Shown: piece by piece, positions 26,347-33,912 of the stretch
Numbering within the stretch: the first letter of the stretch is position 1
Layout: each line of letters begins with the position of its first letter
From: JAJFIE01 sp964344255
GTDB lineage: Bacteria > Pseudomonadota > Alphaproteobacteria > Rhodospirillales > Casp-alpha2
Assembly (NCBI GenBank): GCA_964344255.1
Contig: CAYFMQ010000004.1
Span: forward strand, 62,001 to 126,000
Length of the DNA stretch: 64,000 nucleotides
Direction of reading: 5' to 3'
Translations under genes and position numbers: made by a program
Notes under the pieces: model-generated
What the model saw: the letters and a program-made list of their open reading frames with translations, nothing else
The model's database searches: none
Told to the model about the DNA's origin: nothing

Positions 26347-27549
26347 TCAGGCAACGGATGATTTCATCGCCGCCACGCCAGGCAGTTCCTTGCCTTCGAG
26401 CCATTCCAGAAACGCACCGCCAGCCGTCGAGACATAGGAGAAGTCATCGACCACGCCCGCGTTGGCAAGGGCGGCAACAGTATCACCGCCTCCGGCGACG
26501 CTGAGCAACGACCCGGCTTTCGTCAGTCGGGCGGCTTCCTGCGCCACGGCGTTGGTGGCGGCATCGAAGGGCGTCATTTCAAACGCCCCCATGGGGCCGT
26601 TCCAGACCAAGGTCTTGCAGTCCGCAAGCTTGTCATTGACCGCAGCAATTGTCGCCGGTCCGGCATCCAGGATCATGCTGTCTTCCGGCACGGCATCCAA
26701 ACCGACGGTCTCGTGGGGCGCGTTGGCGACGAATTCCCGGGCAACGACGGCGTCTCTGGGCAAGATAATCTCACAGCCATGATTGGCGGCGGCGTCCTGA
26801 ATGGCTCGGGCGTCTGCGGCCATGTCTTTCTCACACAATGAAGCACCCACATCCATACCGTCGGCATAGAGGAACGTGTTCGCCATGCCGCCGCCGATGA
26901 CCAGTACGTCGACCTTCTCCACCAGATGTCCCAGAACGGCCATCTTGGTTGAAACCTTGGCGCCGCCAACAATGGCGGCGACCGGATGTTCGGGATTTTC
27001 CAGCGCCCCTTCCAGAGCTTCGAGTTCCGCCTGCATCAGGCGGCCCGCCGCCGCCGGCAGCAGTTTGGCGATGGCTTCCGTCGAGGCATGGGCACGGTGG
27101 GCACACGAGAAAGCATCGTTGACGTAAATGTCACCTAGAGCAGCAAGGGCCGACGCCATGTCGACGTCATTACCTTCCTCGCCAGCATGGAAACGTAGGT
27201 TTTCCAGCATAACGACACTGCCTGGTGTCGCTGCATTGACAACGGTTTCGGCTTCTTCACCGATACAGTCGGCGGCGAATGGAACGTCCACCCCCAGGGC
27301 TTCCCCTAGGGCCACGGCGATAGGGCGTAGGCTCATGTCTGGAACGACCTGCCCCTTTGGGCGGCCGAAATGCGACAGCACGATGACGCTGGCACCCTTA
27401 GCGGTCAGGTCACGGATAGTCGGCAGCGTGCGATCAATGCGCGTGGTGTCTGTTATCCTGCCGTCATGCATGGGAACGTTCAGGTCGGTGCGTACCAGCA
27501 CCCGTTTGCCGTTGACGTCAAGCTGGTCGATGGTCTTGAAGCTGCTCAC
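26347..27549 (-). CDS. pgk: Phosphoglycerate kinase
   Basis: A 400-residue glycolytic/gluconeogenic kinase (1,3-bisphosphoglycerate + ADP to 3-phosphoglycerate + ATP). A GTG start at 27549 gives VSSFKTIDQLDVNGKRVLVRTDLNVP in translation order, the standard N-terminus, with two AGGA sites upstream; the frame continues upstream without homology. VLSHFGRPKG, GGAKVSTKM, WNGPMGAFE and the nucleotide loop GGGDTVAALA are all present. No gap or fba gene is adjacent. Confidence 0.95.
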   Translation of the reverse strand: MSSFKTIDQLDVNGKRVLVRTDLNVPMHDGRITDTTRIDRTLPTIRDLTAKGASVIVLSHFGRPKGQVVPDMSLRPIAVALGEALGVDVPFAADCIGEEAETVVNAATPGSVVMLENLRFHAGEEGNDVDMASALAALGDIYVNDAFSCAHRAHASTEAIAKLLPAAAGRLMQAELEALEGALENPEHPVAAIVGGAKVSTKMAVLGHLVEKVDVLVIGGGMANTFLYADGMDVGASLCEKDMAADARAIQDAAANHGCEIILPRDAVVAREFVANAPHETVGLDAVPEDSMILDAGPATIAAVNDKLADCKTLVWNGPMGAFEMTPFDAATNAVAQEAARLTKAGSLLSVAGGGDTVAALANAGVVDDFSYVSTAGGAFLEWLEGKELPGVAAMKSSVA

Positions 27550-27584
27550 GCTTCCTGTCTCCTGTCTTATTGCAGTTAAGAAGT

Positions 27585-28199
27585 TTACTGGCGAACTGCG
27601 ATGACGGCGCCGGCGCCGATCATCACGCCCCCGGCGCTCCGGTTCATGATACGCATGGCGCGTGCGGAACGAAACAGGCGCCGGGACCGGTCGGCCATCC
27701 ACGCATAACTGACCAGCACCAGGATCAGCATGCCGACGATGATGGAGGCGGCGATCAGGATATCCTGGAACATGAGGGTGCTAAGATCCAGAAACGTTGG
27801 CAGGAACGCCGTATAGAACACGATCACCTTGGGGTTGCCCAATGTCAGGGACAGCCCACCGATAAAATCGCGGAAGGGTTTTACGCCGAGAGACGAGACA
27901 CCTTCGATAGGAGAAACGGGCGCACACCACGCCTTGATGCCCAGATAGATCAGATAAGCCGCGCCCGCCCAACGGACGAAGATGAAGAGTTCGCCGTAGG
28001 ATTCGGCAATGGCGGCAAGGCCAAAGATCGCCAGCAGAAGATAAACCAGATCGCCGGCGACAATACCCAAAATAAAACTCATGGAGCCTCTCAGGCCATG
28101 AGCGAGGCCACGCGCAACGGTGGCAAGTACACCCGGTCCCGGCGTGGCCATAAGGACGAAGCTTGCAATGATCAGGGCGATGACGGTTTCGATACTCAT
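27585..28199 (-). CDS. LysE/RhtB family amino-acid exporter
   Basis: A 204-residue protein with about six transmembrane helices, starting MSIETVIALIIASFVLMATPGPG; the ATPGPG and later SLTLGNPKVIVFYTAFLPTF blocks are characteristic of the family. It probably exports an amino acid or derivative. The Met at 28199 is chosen because upstream in-frame residues lack homology. It starts 36 bases before pgk, so may be co-transcribed. Confidence 0.82.
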   Translation of the reverse strand: MSIETVIALIIASFVLMATPGPGVLATVARGLAHGLRGSMSFILGIVAGDLVYLLLAIFGLAAIAESYGELFIFVRWAGAAYLIYLGIKAWCAPVSPIEGVSSLGVKPFRDFIGGLSLTLGNPKVIVFYTAFLPTFLDLSTLMFQDILIAASIIVGMLILVLVSYAWMADRSRRLFRSARAMRIMNRSAGGVMIGAGAVIAVRQ

Positions 28200-28268
28200 A
28201 AGCTGCGTTATAGGGTGAAACACAGTCAATGACCAGACAGGGATAACGTGATGCCTGTGATAAATCCT

Positions 28269-28329
28269 AGAGCAGGTCATGTTTTCTTAGGCTTATCTCA
28301 TGAGCCAAAAAAACATGTTCCTCTGCTCT
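28269..28329. repeat. 61-bp imperfect palindrome (first of a pair)
   Basis: AGAGCAG-gt-CATGTTTT...AACATG...CTGCTCT with an inner AGGCT/AGCC pairing forms a long hairpin between lysE and ccmI. It could end the ccmI-side transcript; no clean T-run follows. A second, different palindrome starts 15 bases away. Confidence 0.65.
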
Positions 28330-28343
28330 ATGATATAGAAAAC

Positions 28344-28402
28344 GATCGGATTCACACGTTTCGCTGAAACGCGATGCGTTTCTGTCTAAACGTGATCCGA
28401 TC
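28344..28402. repeat. 59-bp palindrome with nested hairpin (second of a pair)
   Basis: The outer arms GATCGGATTCACACGTTT and AAACGTGATCCGATC pair with a small bulge; nested inside is the perfect GAAACGC-gat-GCGTTTC. The right arm reaches the last base of the ccmI stop codon. This architecture is typical of dispersed intergenic palindromic elements in alphaproteobacteria; whether this one is repeated elsewhere in the genome cannot be seen here. Confidence 0.7.
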
Positions 28403-29568
28403 TAAGGCGCTGCTTCTGCAGCGCGGCGGCGGGCTTCTTCGGCTTTTTCAGTTTCTCCGAGAACTTCATATGCCTGAGCCAGCCTGAGCCAGCCTTCGTA
28501 ATCGTCGGGGTTTTCCTCCAGCCGATCCGCGAGACGTTGAACCATGGAGCGAATCATCTCCATCTGTTCGTCAGCGCTCATTTGCTGGGCGTTTTCGATA
28601 TCTTCCTGAGACGGTCCCGGCGAAGCCTGTGTGGTGTTGGTGTTGATGTTGCTAGACTCGATGTCGGCATCCAGCGCCAGGCGGATGGCCTGTTCAGTGG
28701 GCGCGACGCTTGCCGGATCAACCCCAGCCTCGTCTGCAGCACGGATAATCTGCCGCTGAACAATATCGATCCAGGGTGCATCCGGCGGTGACAGGTGAAG
28801 CAGGTCGGTCCAGATCTGAAGCGCGCCGCTAAGATTACCCTGCTGTGCCGCTGCGACGCCGAAATAAAACCGGGATTTGGGGTCATAAGGGTCCACGCGT
28901 AACACTTCGTCAAAAATGTCCAGCGCTTCCGGTGTGATTTGGGAATCGCTAGCAAGAATCAGGGCTTCGGCGTATTCCGCCTTGGCCATAATGTCCCCGG
29001 TAATCTCATAGAGCTTGAGGAAAGCTTTCTGGGCTTCCAGATACTTTTCCATGGACAGGTAACTTCGCCCGAGTGTCGCCCAACCCTCTGGATCGTCAGG
29101 ATTTTCTTTGAGGCGCGCTTCCAGTTGGGCAATTGCCTCATCGACGGAATGAGCGGATGAGGCAACGGTGGGAGCAGAGTCCAGATCGCCCCGTTCGGCA
29201 TAGGGGAAATCAGGCGTATTCGGTGAGCCAAGTTCCAGATACAAAACAACCGCGCCGACGAAGGCGATCATGGACAGCGTTGGAATGACGAACCGGTTTC
29301 CGCTGCCGATCAGATGCGTCTGCTCGGTTTCCGCATCGACGGCAGCCAACAGACGCCGCTGGATTTCAATCCGGGCTGTCTCCGCTTCTGTTTCGGAAAT
29401 CAGCCCACGTTCCAGATCGCGATCCAACTCGGCGAGCTGATCCCTGTAGACGGCTGCGTCATAGTCCTTTCGGGAATCGGCGCTGTCCTGCCTACGCCCC
29501 AGAAGTGACGGTATGACGAGGATGGCGAGCGTAATCGCGCTGATAATAACAATTCCGACCCAGAGCAT
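28402..29568 (-). CDS. ccmI: Cytochrome c maturation protein CcmI
   Basis: A 388-residue apocytochrome c chaperone. TM helix 1-22 (MLWVGIVIISAITLAILVIP), then the CcmI-type helical region DYDAAVYRDQLAELDRDLERG, a short second hydrophobic segment (about 92-110) and a periplasmic TPR domain (DDPEGWATLGRSYLSMEKY, a second near the C-terminus DDYEGWLRLAQAYEV). It holds the apocytochrome C-terminus for CcmF/H. Its start overlaps the ccmH stop by one base. Last gene of the ccm run. Confidence 0.92.
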   Translation of the reverse strand: MLWVGIVIISAITLAILVIPSLLGRRQDSADSRKDYDAAVYRDQLAELDRDLERGLISETEAETARIEIQRRLLAAVDAETEQTHLIGSGNRFVIPTLSMIAFVGAVVLYLELGSPNTPDFPYAERGDLDSAPTVASSAHSVDEAIAQLEARLKENPDDPEGWATLGRSYLSMEKYLEAQKAFLKLYEITGDIMAKAEYAEALILASDSQITPEALDIFDEVLRVDPYDPKSRFYFGVAAAQQGNLSGALQIWTDLLHLSPPDAPWIDIVQRQIIRAADEAGVDPASVAPTEQAIRLALDADIESSNINTNTTQASPGPSQEDIENAQQMSADEQMEMIRSMVQRLADRLEENPDDYEGWLRLAQAYEVLGETEKAEEARRRAAEAAP

Positions 29569-30080
29569 CAGGTGGAACCTCCGGCCTTGTCATCGGTATC
29601 TTTCAACAGAGCTTCAATGCGTTCCTGTTCCTCATTGCTCAGCCCAACCGGTTTCTCGTTGCCGGATGCGACCGCTGTTCCGCTGCGCCGCCTGAAGATG
29701 GTGACAAAGGCAAGCAGCGCCAGGGCGACAATTAACACAGGGCCGAACCACAAGACATAAGTTGACGTCTTCACAGGCGGTTCCAGCAGAACGAAATCGC
29801 CGTAACGGGATACGATATAATCCATAACCTGTTCGTTGCTGTCGCCTTCCAGCAATCTGTCGCGCACCAGCACGCGCATGTCCCTGGCCAGTTGGGCATT
29901 TGAATCGTCGATGGACTGGTTCTGGCAAACAACGCACCGCAATCCGGCGCTGATTTCACGGGCCCGTTCCTCCAATGCCGGATCGTCCAACATCTCGTCA
30001 GGTTCGACGGCCAGAACGGGCATGGATACGCTAAACACCCAAACCAACGCGGCGAGGGGCAGAATGCGAAGAATGCTCAC
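29568..30080 (-). CDS. ccmH: Cytochrome c maturation protein CcmH (CcmH/CycL)
   Basis: A 170-residue periplasmic thiol oxidoreductase. A GTG start at 30080 overlaps the ccmG stop (GTGA) and opens a signal peptide SILRILPLAALVWVFSVSMPVLA; the longer frame upstream is the opposite frame of ccmG. The LRCVVCQNQS motif (Cys49, Cys52) reduces the apocytochrome CxxCH. A C-terminal TM helix (about 106-128) anchors it. Confidence 0.92.
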   Translation of the reverse strand: MSILRILPLAALVWVFSVSMPVLAVEPDEMLDDPALEERAREISAGLRCVVCQNQSIDDSNAQLARDMRVLVRDRLLEGDSNEQVMDYIVSRYGDFVLLEPPVKTSTYVLWFGPVLIVALALLAFVTIFRRRSGTAVASGNEKPVGLSNEEQERIEALLKDTDDKAGGST

Positions 30081-30676
30081 TGTTTTCGAAGCTCCTGCAC
30101 CAGCGGATAGATGGTATCGTCCCATATTTCACGGCTCAGGGGGCCGATATGCTTGTAGCGGATGACGCCTTGCTTATCGACGATGAAGGTCTCCGGTGCG
30201 CCCGTGACGCCAAAGGCAATCGCGCCCTTTGAAACGGGATCGTCACCGACAAGGTCATAGGGATCGCCAAATTTCTTGAGCCAATTGGGTCCTGCGTCCG
30301 GGCTAACTTCCCGCCAGTCGATACCATGGATGGGAACATCTGAAGTCTGTTTTACTTCCATCAGGAAGGGATGCTCCACCTGGCAGGCGACGCACCAGGA
30401 ACCAAAAACATTAAGCAGCGCAACCTCTCCCTTGAAGTCGGCGCTTTCCAGGCCCCATTCACGTGGTTCATATTGGGCCGGGTGCGACCGTCCCTTGATG
30501 GGGGGTAACTGAAAATCCGCCACCGGCGTATTGATCAGAACTGATTCCAGCTTCCGCGGATCCTTGGTCAAACCGACAGCGAAATAGATGGCAAGCACGC
30601 CGAAGATTACGACAGGCAGGATGAATATCAGCCGCTTCCGGGATGCGCTGGCGGGGATGGCGTTTTGCTCCGTCAT
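30077..30676 (-). CDS. ccmG: Thioredoxin-like CcmG/DsbE
   Basis: A 199-residue membrane-anchored thioredoxin that keeps apocytochrome thiols reduced. TM anchor about 15-35, active site WCVAC (Cys95, Cys98), cis-Pro region TGAPETFIVDKQG. The family usually has WCxPC or WCxxC; VA is an acceptable variant. Both ends overlap neighbours (4 bases with ccmF and 4 with ccmH). Confidence 0.92.
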   Translation of the reverse strand: MTEQNAIPASASRKRLIFILPVVIFGVLAIYFAVGLTKDPRKLESVLINTPVADFQLPPIKGRSHPAQYEPREWGLESADFKGEVALLNVFGSWCVACQVEHPFLMEVKQTSDVPIHGIDWREVSPDAGPNWLKKFGDPYDLVGDDPVSKGAIAFGVTGAPETFIVDKQGVIRYKHIGPLSREIWDDTIYPLVQELRKQ

Positions 30677-32673
30677 GCTTCCGCCACCGTTGCGCCGGCA
30701 GGCGCCCTGCTTCGCTTCGGTGCGCCGACCCGGAAGCGTCGGTCACTCAGGCTGATACAAGCGGCTGCAGCCATGATTAGGGAACCGACCCACATCCAGG
30801 CCACCAGCGGGTTCCAGTAGATACGCGTAACGTATGCGCCTTCCGTGCCGTCCGGGTCGCCAATCACAGCGTAGAGATCCCCCATGAAGAGCGTGTAAAT
30901 GGCGGCTTCCGTCGTCGGCATGGAACGGACGGGATAGCGGCGGTTTTCCGGGTTCAAGGTGGCGATGGTCTCACCGTCGCGCGTCACCGTAAAGGTGCCC
31001 TTGGTCAGGAAATAGTTTGGGCCACGACCCTCTTCCGCGCCTTCGAAGGTAAAGGTGTAACCACCGACATCGACGCTTTCGCCGGGGCTCAGGGTTTGGA
31101 TGGATTCCTGTTTCCAGCCGCCCGCGCCAGCCATGCCGGCAACGGCGATAGCGAGACCTAAATGGCCTAGCGTCATGCCCCAGCTGGCCCTGGGCGTACG
31201 CGCCAGGCGCGACATCGAGGAGCCAAACGGCTCACGGAATAGACGGATGCGTTCCGCCAGTTCGACCAGCGTGCCGACGCCCAGCCATGCAGCCATAGCC
31301 ATGCCGACAACACCCAACACGGGGCCTTCCGATGCATAGGCCCAAACGACGATGGCGGTAATGGCAGTTGCGATGAAGGCCAGCCACAGGCGTTTGAGCG
31401 CCAAACCGAGTTCGGCCCGCTTCCAACCCAGCATGGGGCCGACGGCCATGGCGGCGATCATGGGGATCATCAACGGAATGAAGACGGTATTGAAGTAGGG
31501 CGGGCCGACGGAAACCTTGCCGCCGTCAATGGCGTCCAGGAACAGGGGATAGAGTGTGCCCAGCAAAACAGCCGCCGTCGCCGTGGTCATGATCAGGTTG
31601 TTGACCAGAAGCGCACCTTCGCGGCTGACGGGCTGAAAGATGCCGGTATTACGCATGGCGGGGCCACGCCAGGCGAACAACGCCAGCGAACCGCCGATGA
31701 CGATGATCAACAGGATCAGGATAAAGACGCCACGTGCCGGGTCTGTAGCGAAAGCGTGAACACTGGTCAGCACGCCGGAACGAACCAGGAAGGTGCCGAG
31801 CAGGCTCAAGGAGAACGTGACGATGGACAGGAAGATCGTCCAGCCCTTCATGGTGTCGCGTTTTTCCACCATGGTGGCGGAATGCAGCAACGCCGTTCCG
31901 GCCAGCCACGGCATGAACGAGGCGTTTTCCACCGGGTCCCAGAACCACCAGCCGCCCCAGCCGAGCTCATAATAGGCCCACCAGGAGCCGAGTGCGATCC
32001 CGCCCGTCAGGAACGCCCACGCCGCCAGCGTCCAGGGCCTGACCCAGCGCCCCCAGGCGGCATCGACCTTGCCTTCCAGCAGGGCCGCGATGGCGAAGGA
32101 GAAGGCCATGGAAAAGCCCACATAGCCCAGATACAGCATGGGCGGATGGAAGGCGAGGCCGGGATCCTGCAGTAACGGGTTTAGCCCTTCACCATTGGCG
32201 GGGGGCGGCACCATGCGATTGAAGGGATTGGAGGTAAACAGGATGAACAGGTAAAAGCCCATGGACACCAGGGATTGCACACCCAGCACCCTGGCCCGCA
32301 GGGTCGGCGGCAGGTTCCTGCCGAATTGAGCAACGGCAGCGCCGAAGATGCTCAGGATCAGCACCCACATCAGCATGGAGCCTTCATGGTTACCCCAGGT
32401 GCCGGAAATCTTGTAGATCATGGGCTTGTCGGAATGGGAATTCTGGTAGACCACGGCGAGCGAGAAATCGGAAACCATGAATGCCCAGGTCAGGCACCCG
32501 AATGAAACGGCCATCAGGAAAAACTGCGCCAGAGCGGCGGGCTTGGCGAAAGCCATCCAGGGGGCATGGTTGCGTGCCGCACCCGCAAGCGGAAGAACGA
32601 CCTGGGCCGCCGCCACGAACATGGCGAGGATCAGAGCGAAATGGCCTAGCTCGGCAACACCCAGTTCCGTCAT
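30673..32673 (-). CDS. ccmF: Cytochrome c haem lyase subunit CcmF
   Basis: A 666-residue, roughly 15-helix membrane protein of the haem-attachment complex. The WWD domain reads WGGWWFWDPVENASFMPWLAG (part), with conserved His residues nearby. The ATG at 32673 overlaps the ccmE stop (ATGA); ten in-frame upstream residues come from ccmE in another frame. The normal length is about 640-660. Confidence 0.94.
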   Translation of the reverse strand: MTELGVAELGHFALILAMFVAAAQVVLPLAGAARNHAPWMAFAKPAALAQFFLMAVSFGCLTWAFMVSDFSLAVVYQNSHSDKPMIYKISGTWGNHEGSMLMWVLILSIFGAAVAQFGRNLPPTLRARVLGVQSLVSMGFYLFILFTSNPFNRMVPPPANGEGLNPLLQDPGLAFHPPMLYLGYVGFSMAFSFAIAALLEGKVDAAWGRWVRPWTLAAWAFLTGGIALGSWWAYYELGWGGWWFWDPVENASFMPWLAGTALLHSATMVEKRDTMKGWTIFLSIVTFSLSLLGTFLVRSGVLTSVHAFATDPARGVFILILLIIVIGGSLALFAWRGPAMRNTGIFQPVSREGALLVNNLIMTTATAAVLLGTLYPLFLDAIDGGKVSVGPPYFNTVFIPLMIPMIAAMAVGPMLGWKRAELGLALKRLWLAFIATAITAIVVWAYASEGPVLGVVGMAMAAWLGVGTLVELAERIRLFREPFGSSMSRLARTPRASWGMTLGHLGLAIAVAGMAGAGGWKQESIQTLSPGESVDVGGYTFTFEGAEEGRGPNYFLTKGTFTVTRDGETIATLNPENRRYPVRSMPTTEAAIYTLFMGDLYAVIGDPDGTEGAYVTRIYWNPLVAWMWVGSLIMAAAACISLSDRRFRVGAPKRSRAPAGATVAEA

Positions 32674-33119
32674 CACTGCGACTGTCCTTCCGAACCTTTC
32701 CATTGGCCGGCATCCTTGATGGCGTCGGCGACCTCCGGCGGCATGTAGTTCTCGTCATGCTTGGCAAGCACCTCATCGGCCATGAACACGCCGTTCACCA
32801 ACTTGCCTTCCGTGACCACACCCTGTCCCTCGCGAAACAGGTCCGGCAAAATACCCTTGAACTGCACCGGCACCGAGTGGGCCGTATCGGTGACACGGAA
32901 CATGACCAGCCCGTCGGCTCCCTGTTCGACGCTATCATCTTCGACCAATCCGCCGAGGCGAATGCGTTGGTCCACTTTCACCTTGTTTTCGGCGACGTCC
33001 GTGGGCGTACGGAAGAACACGATATTTTCATCGAAGGCCGTCAGCACCAAGGCAGCAGCGACGGCGATCAGAACGCCCGCGATGACGACGAATGTCAGGC
33101 GCTTATGCTTGCGTTTCAC
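32673..33119 (-). CDS. ccmE: Haem chaperone CcmE
   Basis: A 148-residue periplasmic OB-fold protein that carries haem covalently on a histidine. TM anchor 9-28, RLGGLVEDDSV strand region, and the haem-binding HxxxY: His121 and Tyr125 in LAKHDENYMP. Overlaps ccmD by 17 bases and ccmF by 1 codon-length. Confidence 0.94.
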   Translation of the reverse strand: MKRKHKRLTFVVIAGVLIAVAAALVLTAFDENIVFFRTPTDVAENKVKVDQRIRLGGLVEDDSVEQGADGLVMFRVTDTAHSVPVQFKGILPDLFREGQGVVTEGKLVNGVFMADEVLAKHDENYMPPEVADAIKDAGQWKGSEGQSQ

Positions 33120-33324
33120 CGGAGGTTGACCCCTCAGTCTGTTGGGAAGATGGAGACGATGCGTTGCTTTCTGCGCTCAAGGATTCCAACGCCAGGCGGT
33201 TGGCCTTCAGGCTGCGGACGCTAAGATAAAAGACACCGATCAGCAGGACGGCGGATATGGCGAAGCTCGGCCACACGAAAGCGCCGTATCCGCCCATGTC
33301 AAGAAATGATGAAAGTGACGTCAC
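33103..33324 (-). CDS. ccmD: Haem exporter protein CcmD
   Basis: A 73-residue protein starting MTSLSSFLDMGGYGAFVWPSF, with one TM helix to about residue 35 and then the basic cytoplasmic SVRSLKANRLALE. GGYxxFVWxSY-like opening is the CcmD signature; it releases holo-CcmE from CcmABC. The Ser/Thr-rich tail is longer than usual. It is separated from ccmABC here by 3 kb. Confidence 0.88.
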   Translation of the reverse strand: MTSLSSFLDMGGYGAFVWPSFAISAVLLIGVFYLSVRSLKANRLALESLSAESNASSPSSQQTEGSTSGETQA

Positions 33325-33431
33325 GTTATCTCCGTATTTTCAGGCAGGCTCATTTTGTTTAGCCCCTTAATTATGAGTGCATCATAACGATTAAATAAGG
33401 CGTGAAAATGATCTGACGCAAAAAAAATTAT

Positions 33432-33773
33432 TCACGGACACGCCAGGGCGCCTTGGACGGCTGCGACGGCTGGCTGGTCCAGTTTATCCTGGTTATAGAC
33501 ACCCCACCGGAATATGGCGTCGCTCATATCAGCGACGCTGGTGATCGTATCGGGTATGCACAACGTGCTCTGGTTCCCGGCCTCATAGGCATCCAGGTAT
33601 CCTTTCAGGTACATGTGGCAGATTTCTTCCGAATCGCGCCCCGCTTCAGACTGGTTGCGCCCCTCCTGACAGACCTCCACCAGATCGCCGACCGTGAGAA
33701 ACTGGATGCTAGCCAGGGACTGTCCGGGTGCGGCCAGCAGGCACACAATGCCGGCAAAGACTAGACGTTTCAT
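33432..33773 (-). CDS. Small secreted protein, Rap1a/Tai immunity-like fold
   Basis: A 113-residue protein with a signal peptide (MKRLVFAGIVCLLAAPGQSLA). The mature part has FLTVGDLVEVCQEG, ICHMYLKGYLDAYEAG, TLCIPDTITSVADM and a final ALACP: the four-cysteine pattern of the Rap1a/Tai family. That family includes type VI amidase immunity proteins but also many unlinked periplasmic proteins. No amidase effector or T6SS gene is in the window, so an immunity role is not supported. Lies between ccmD and the twelve-haem cytochrome. Confidence 0.6.
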   Translation of the reverse strand: MKRLVFAGIVCLLAAPGQSLASIQFLTVGDLVEVCQEGRNQSEAGRDSEEICHMYLKGYLDAYEAGNQSTLCIPDTITSVADMSDAIFRWGVYNQDKLDQPAVAAVQGALACP

Positions 33774-33844
33774 TTTCGCCTCCAACGGTGAGTTATAGGG
33801 TAATTTTTCATAATCATTCTAATTTATGAATTGAGGAGGGAAAG

Positions 33845-33878
33845 AAAAAACGGGGCCCGAACATATCGGGCCCCGTTT
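33845..33878 (-). terminator. Rho-independent terminator of the twelve-haem cytochrome gene
   Basis: A perfect 13-bp stem AAACGGGGCCCGA / TCGGGCCCCGTTT with loop ACATA, followed on the minus strand by TTTTTTCTTTC. It lies 35 bases beyond the cytochrome stop codon. Confidence 0.92.
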
Positions 33879-33912
33879 CCCTGTTTTGCCCTTTCGGGGA
33901 GGCTGATCAGGG

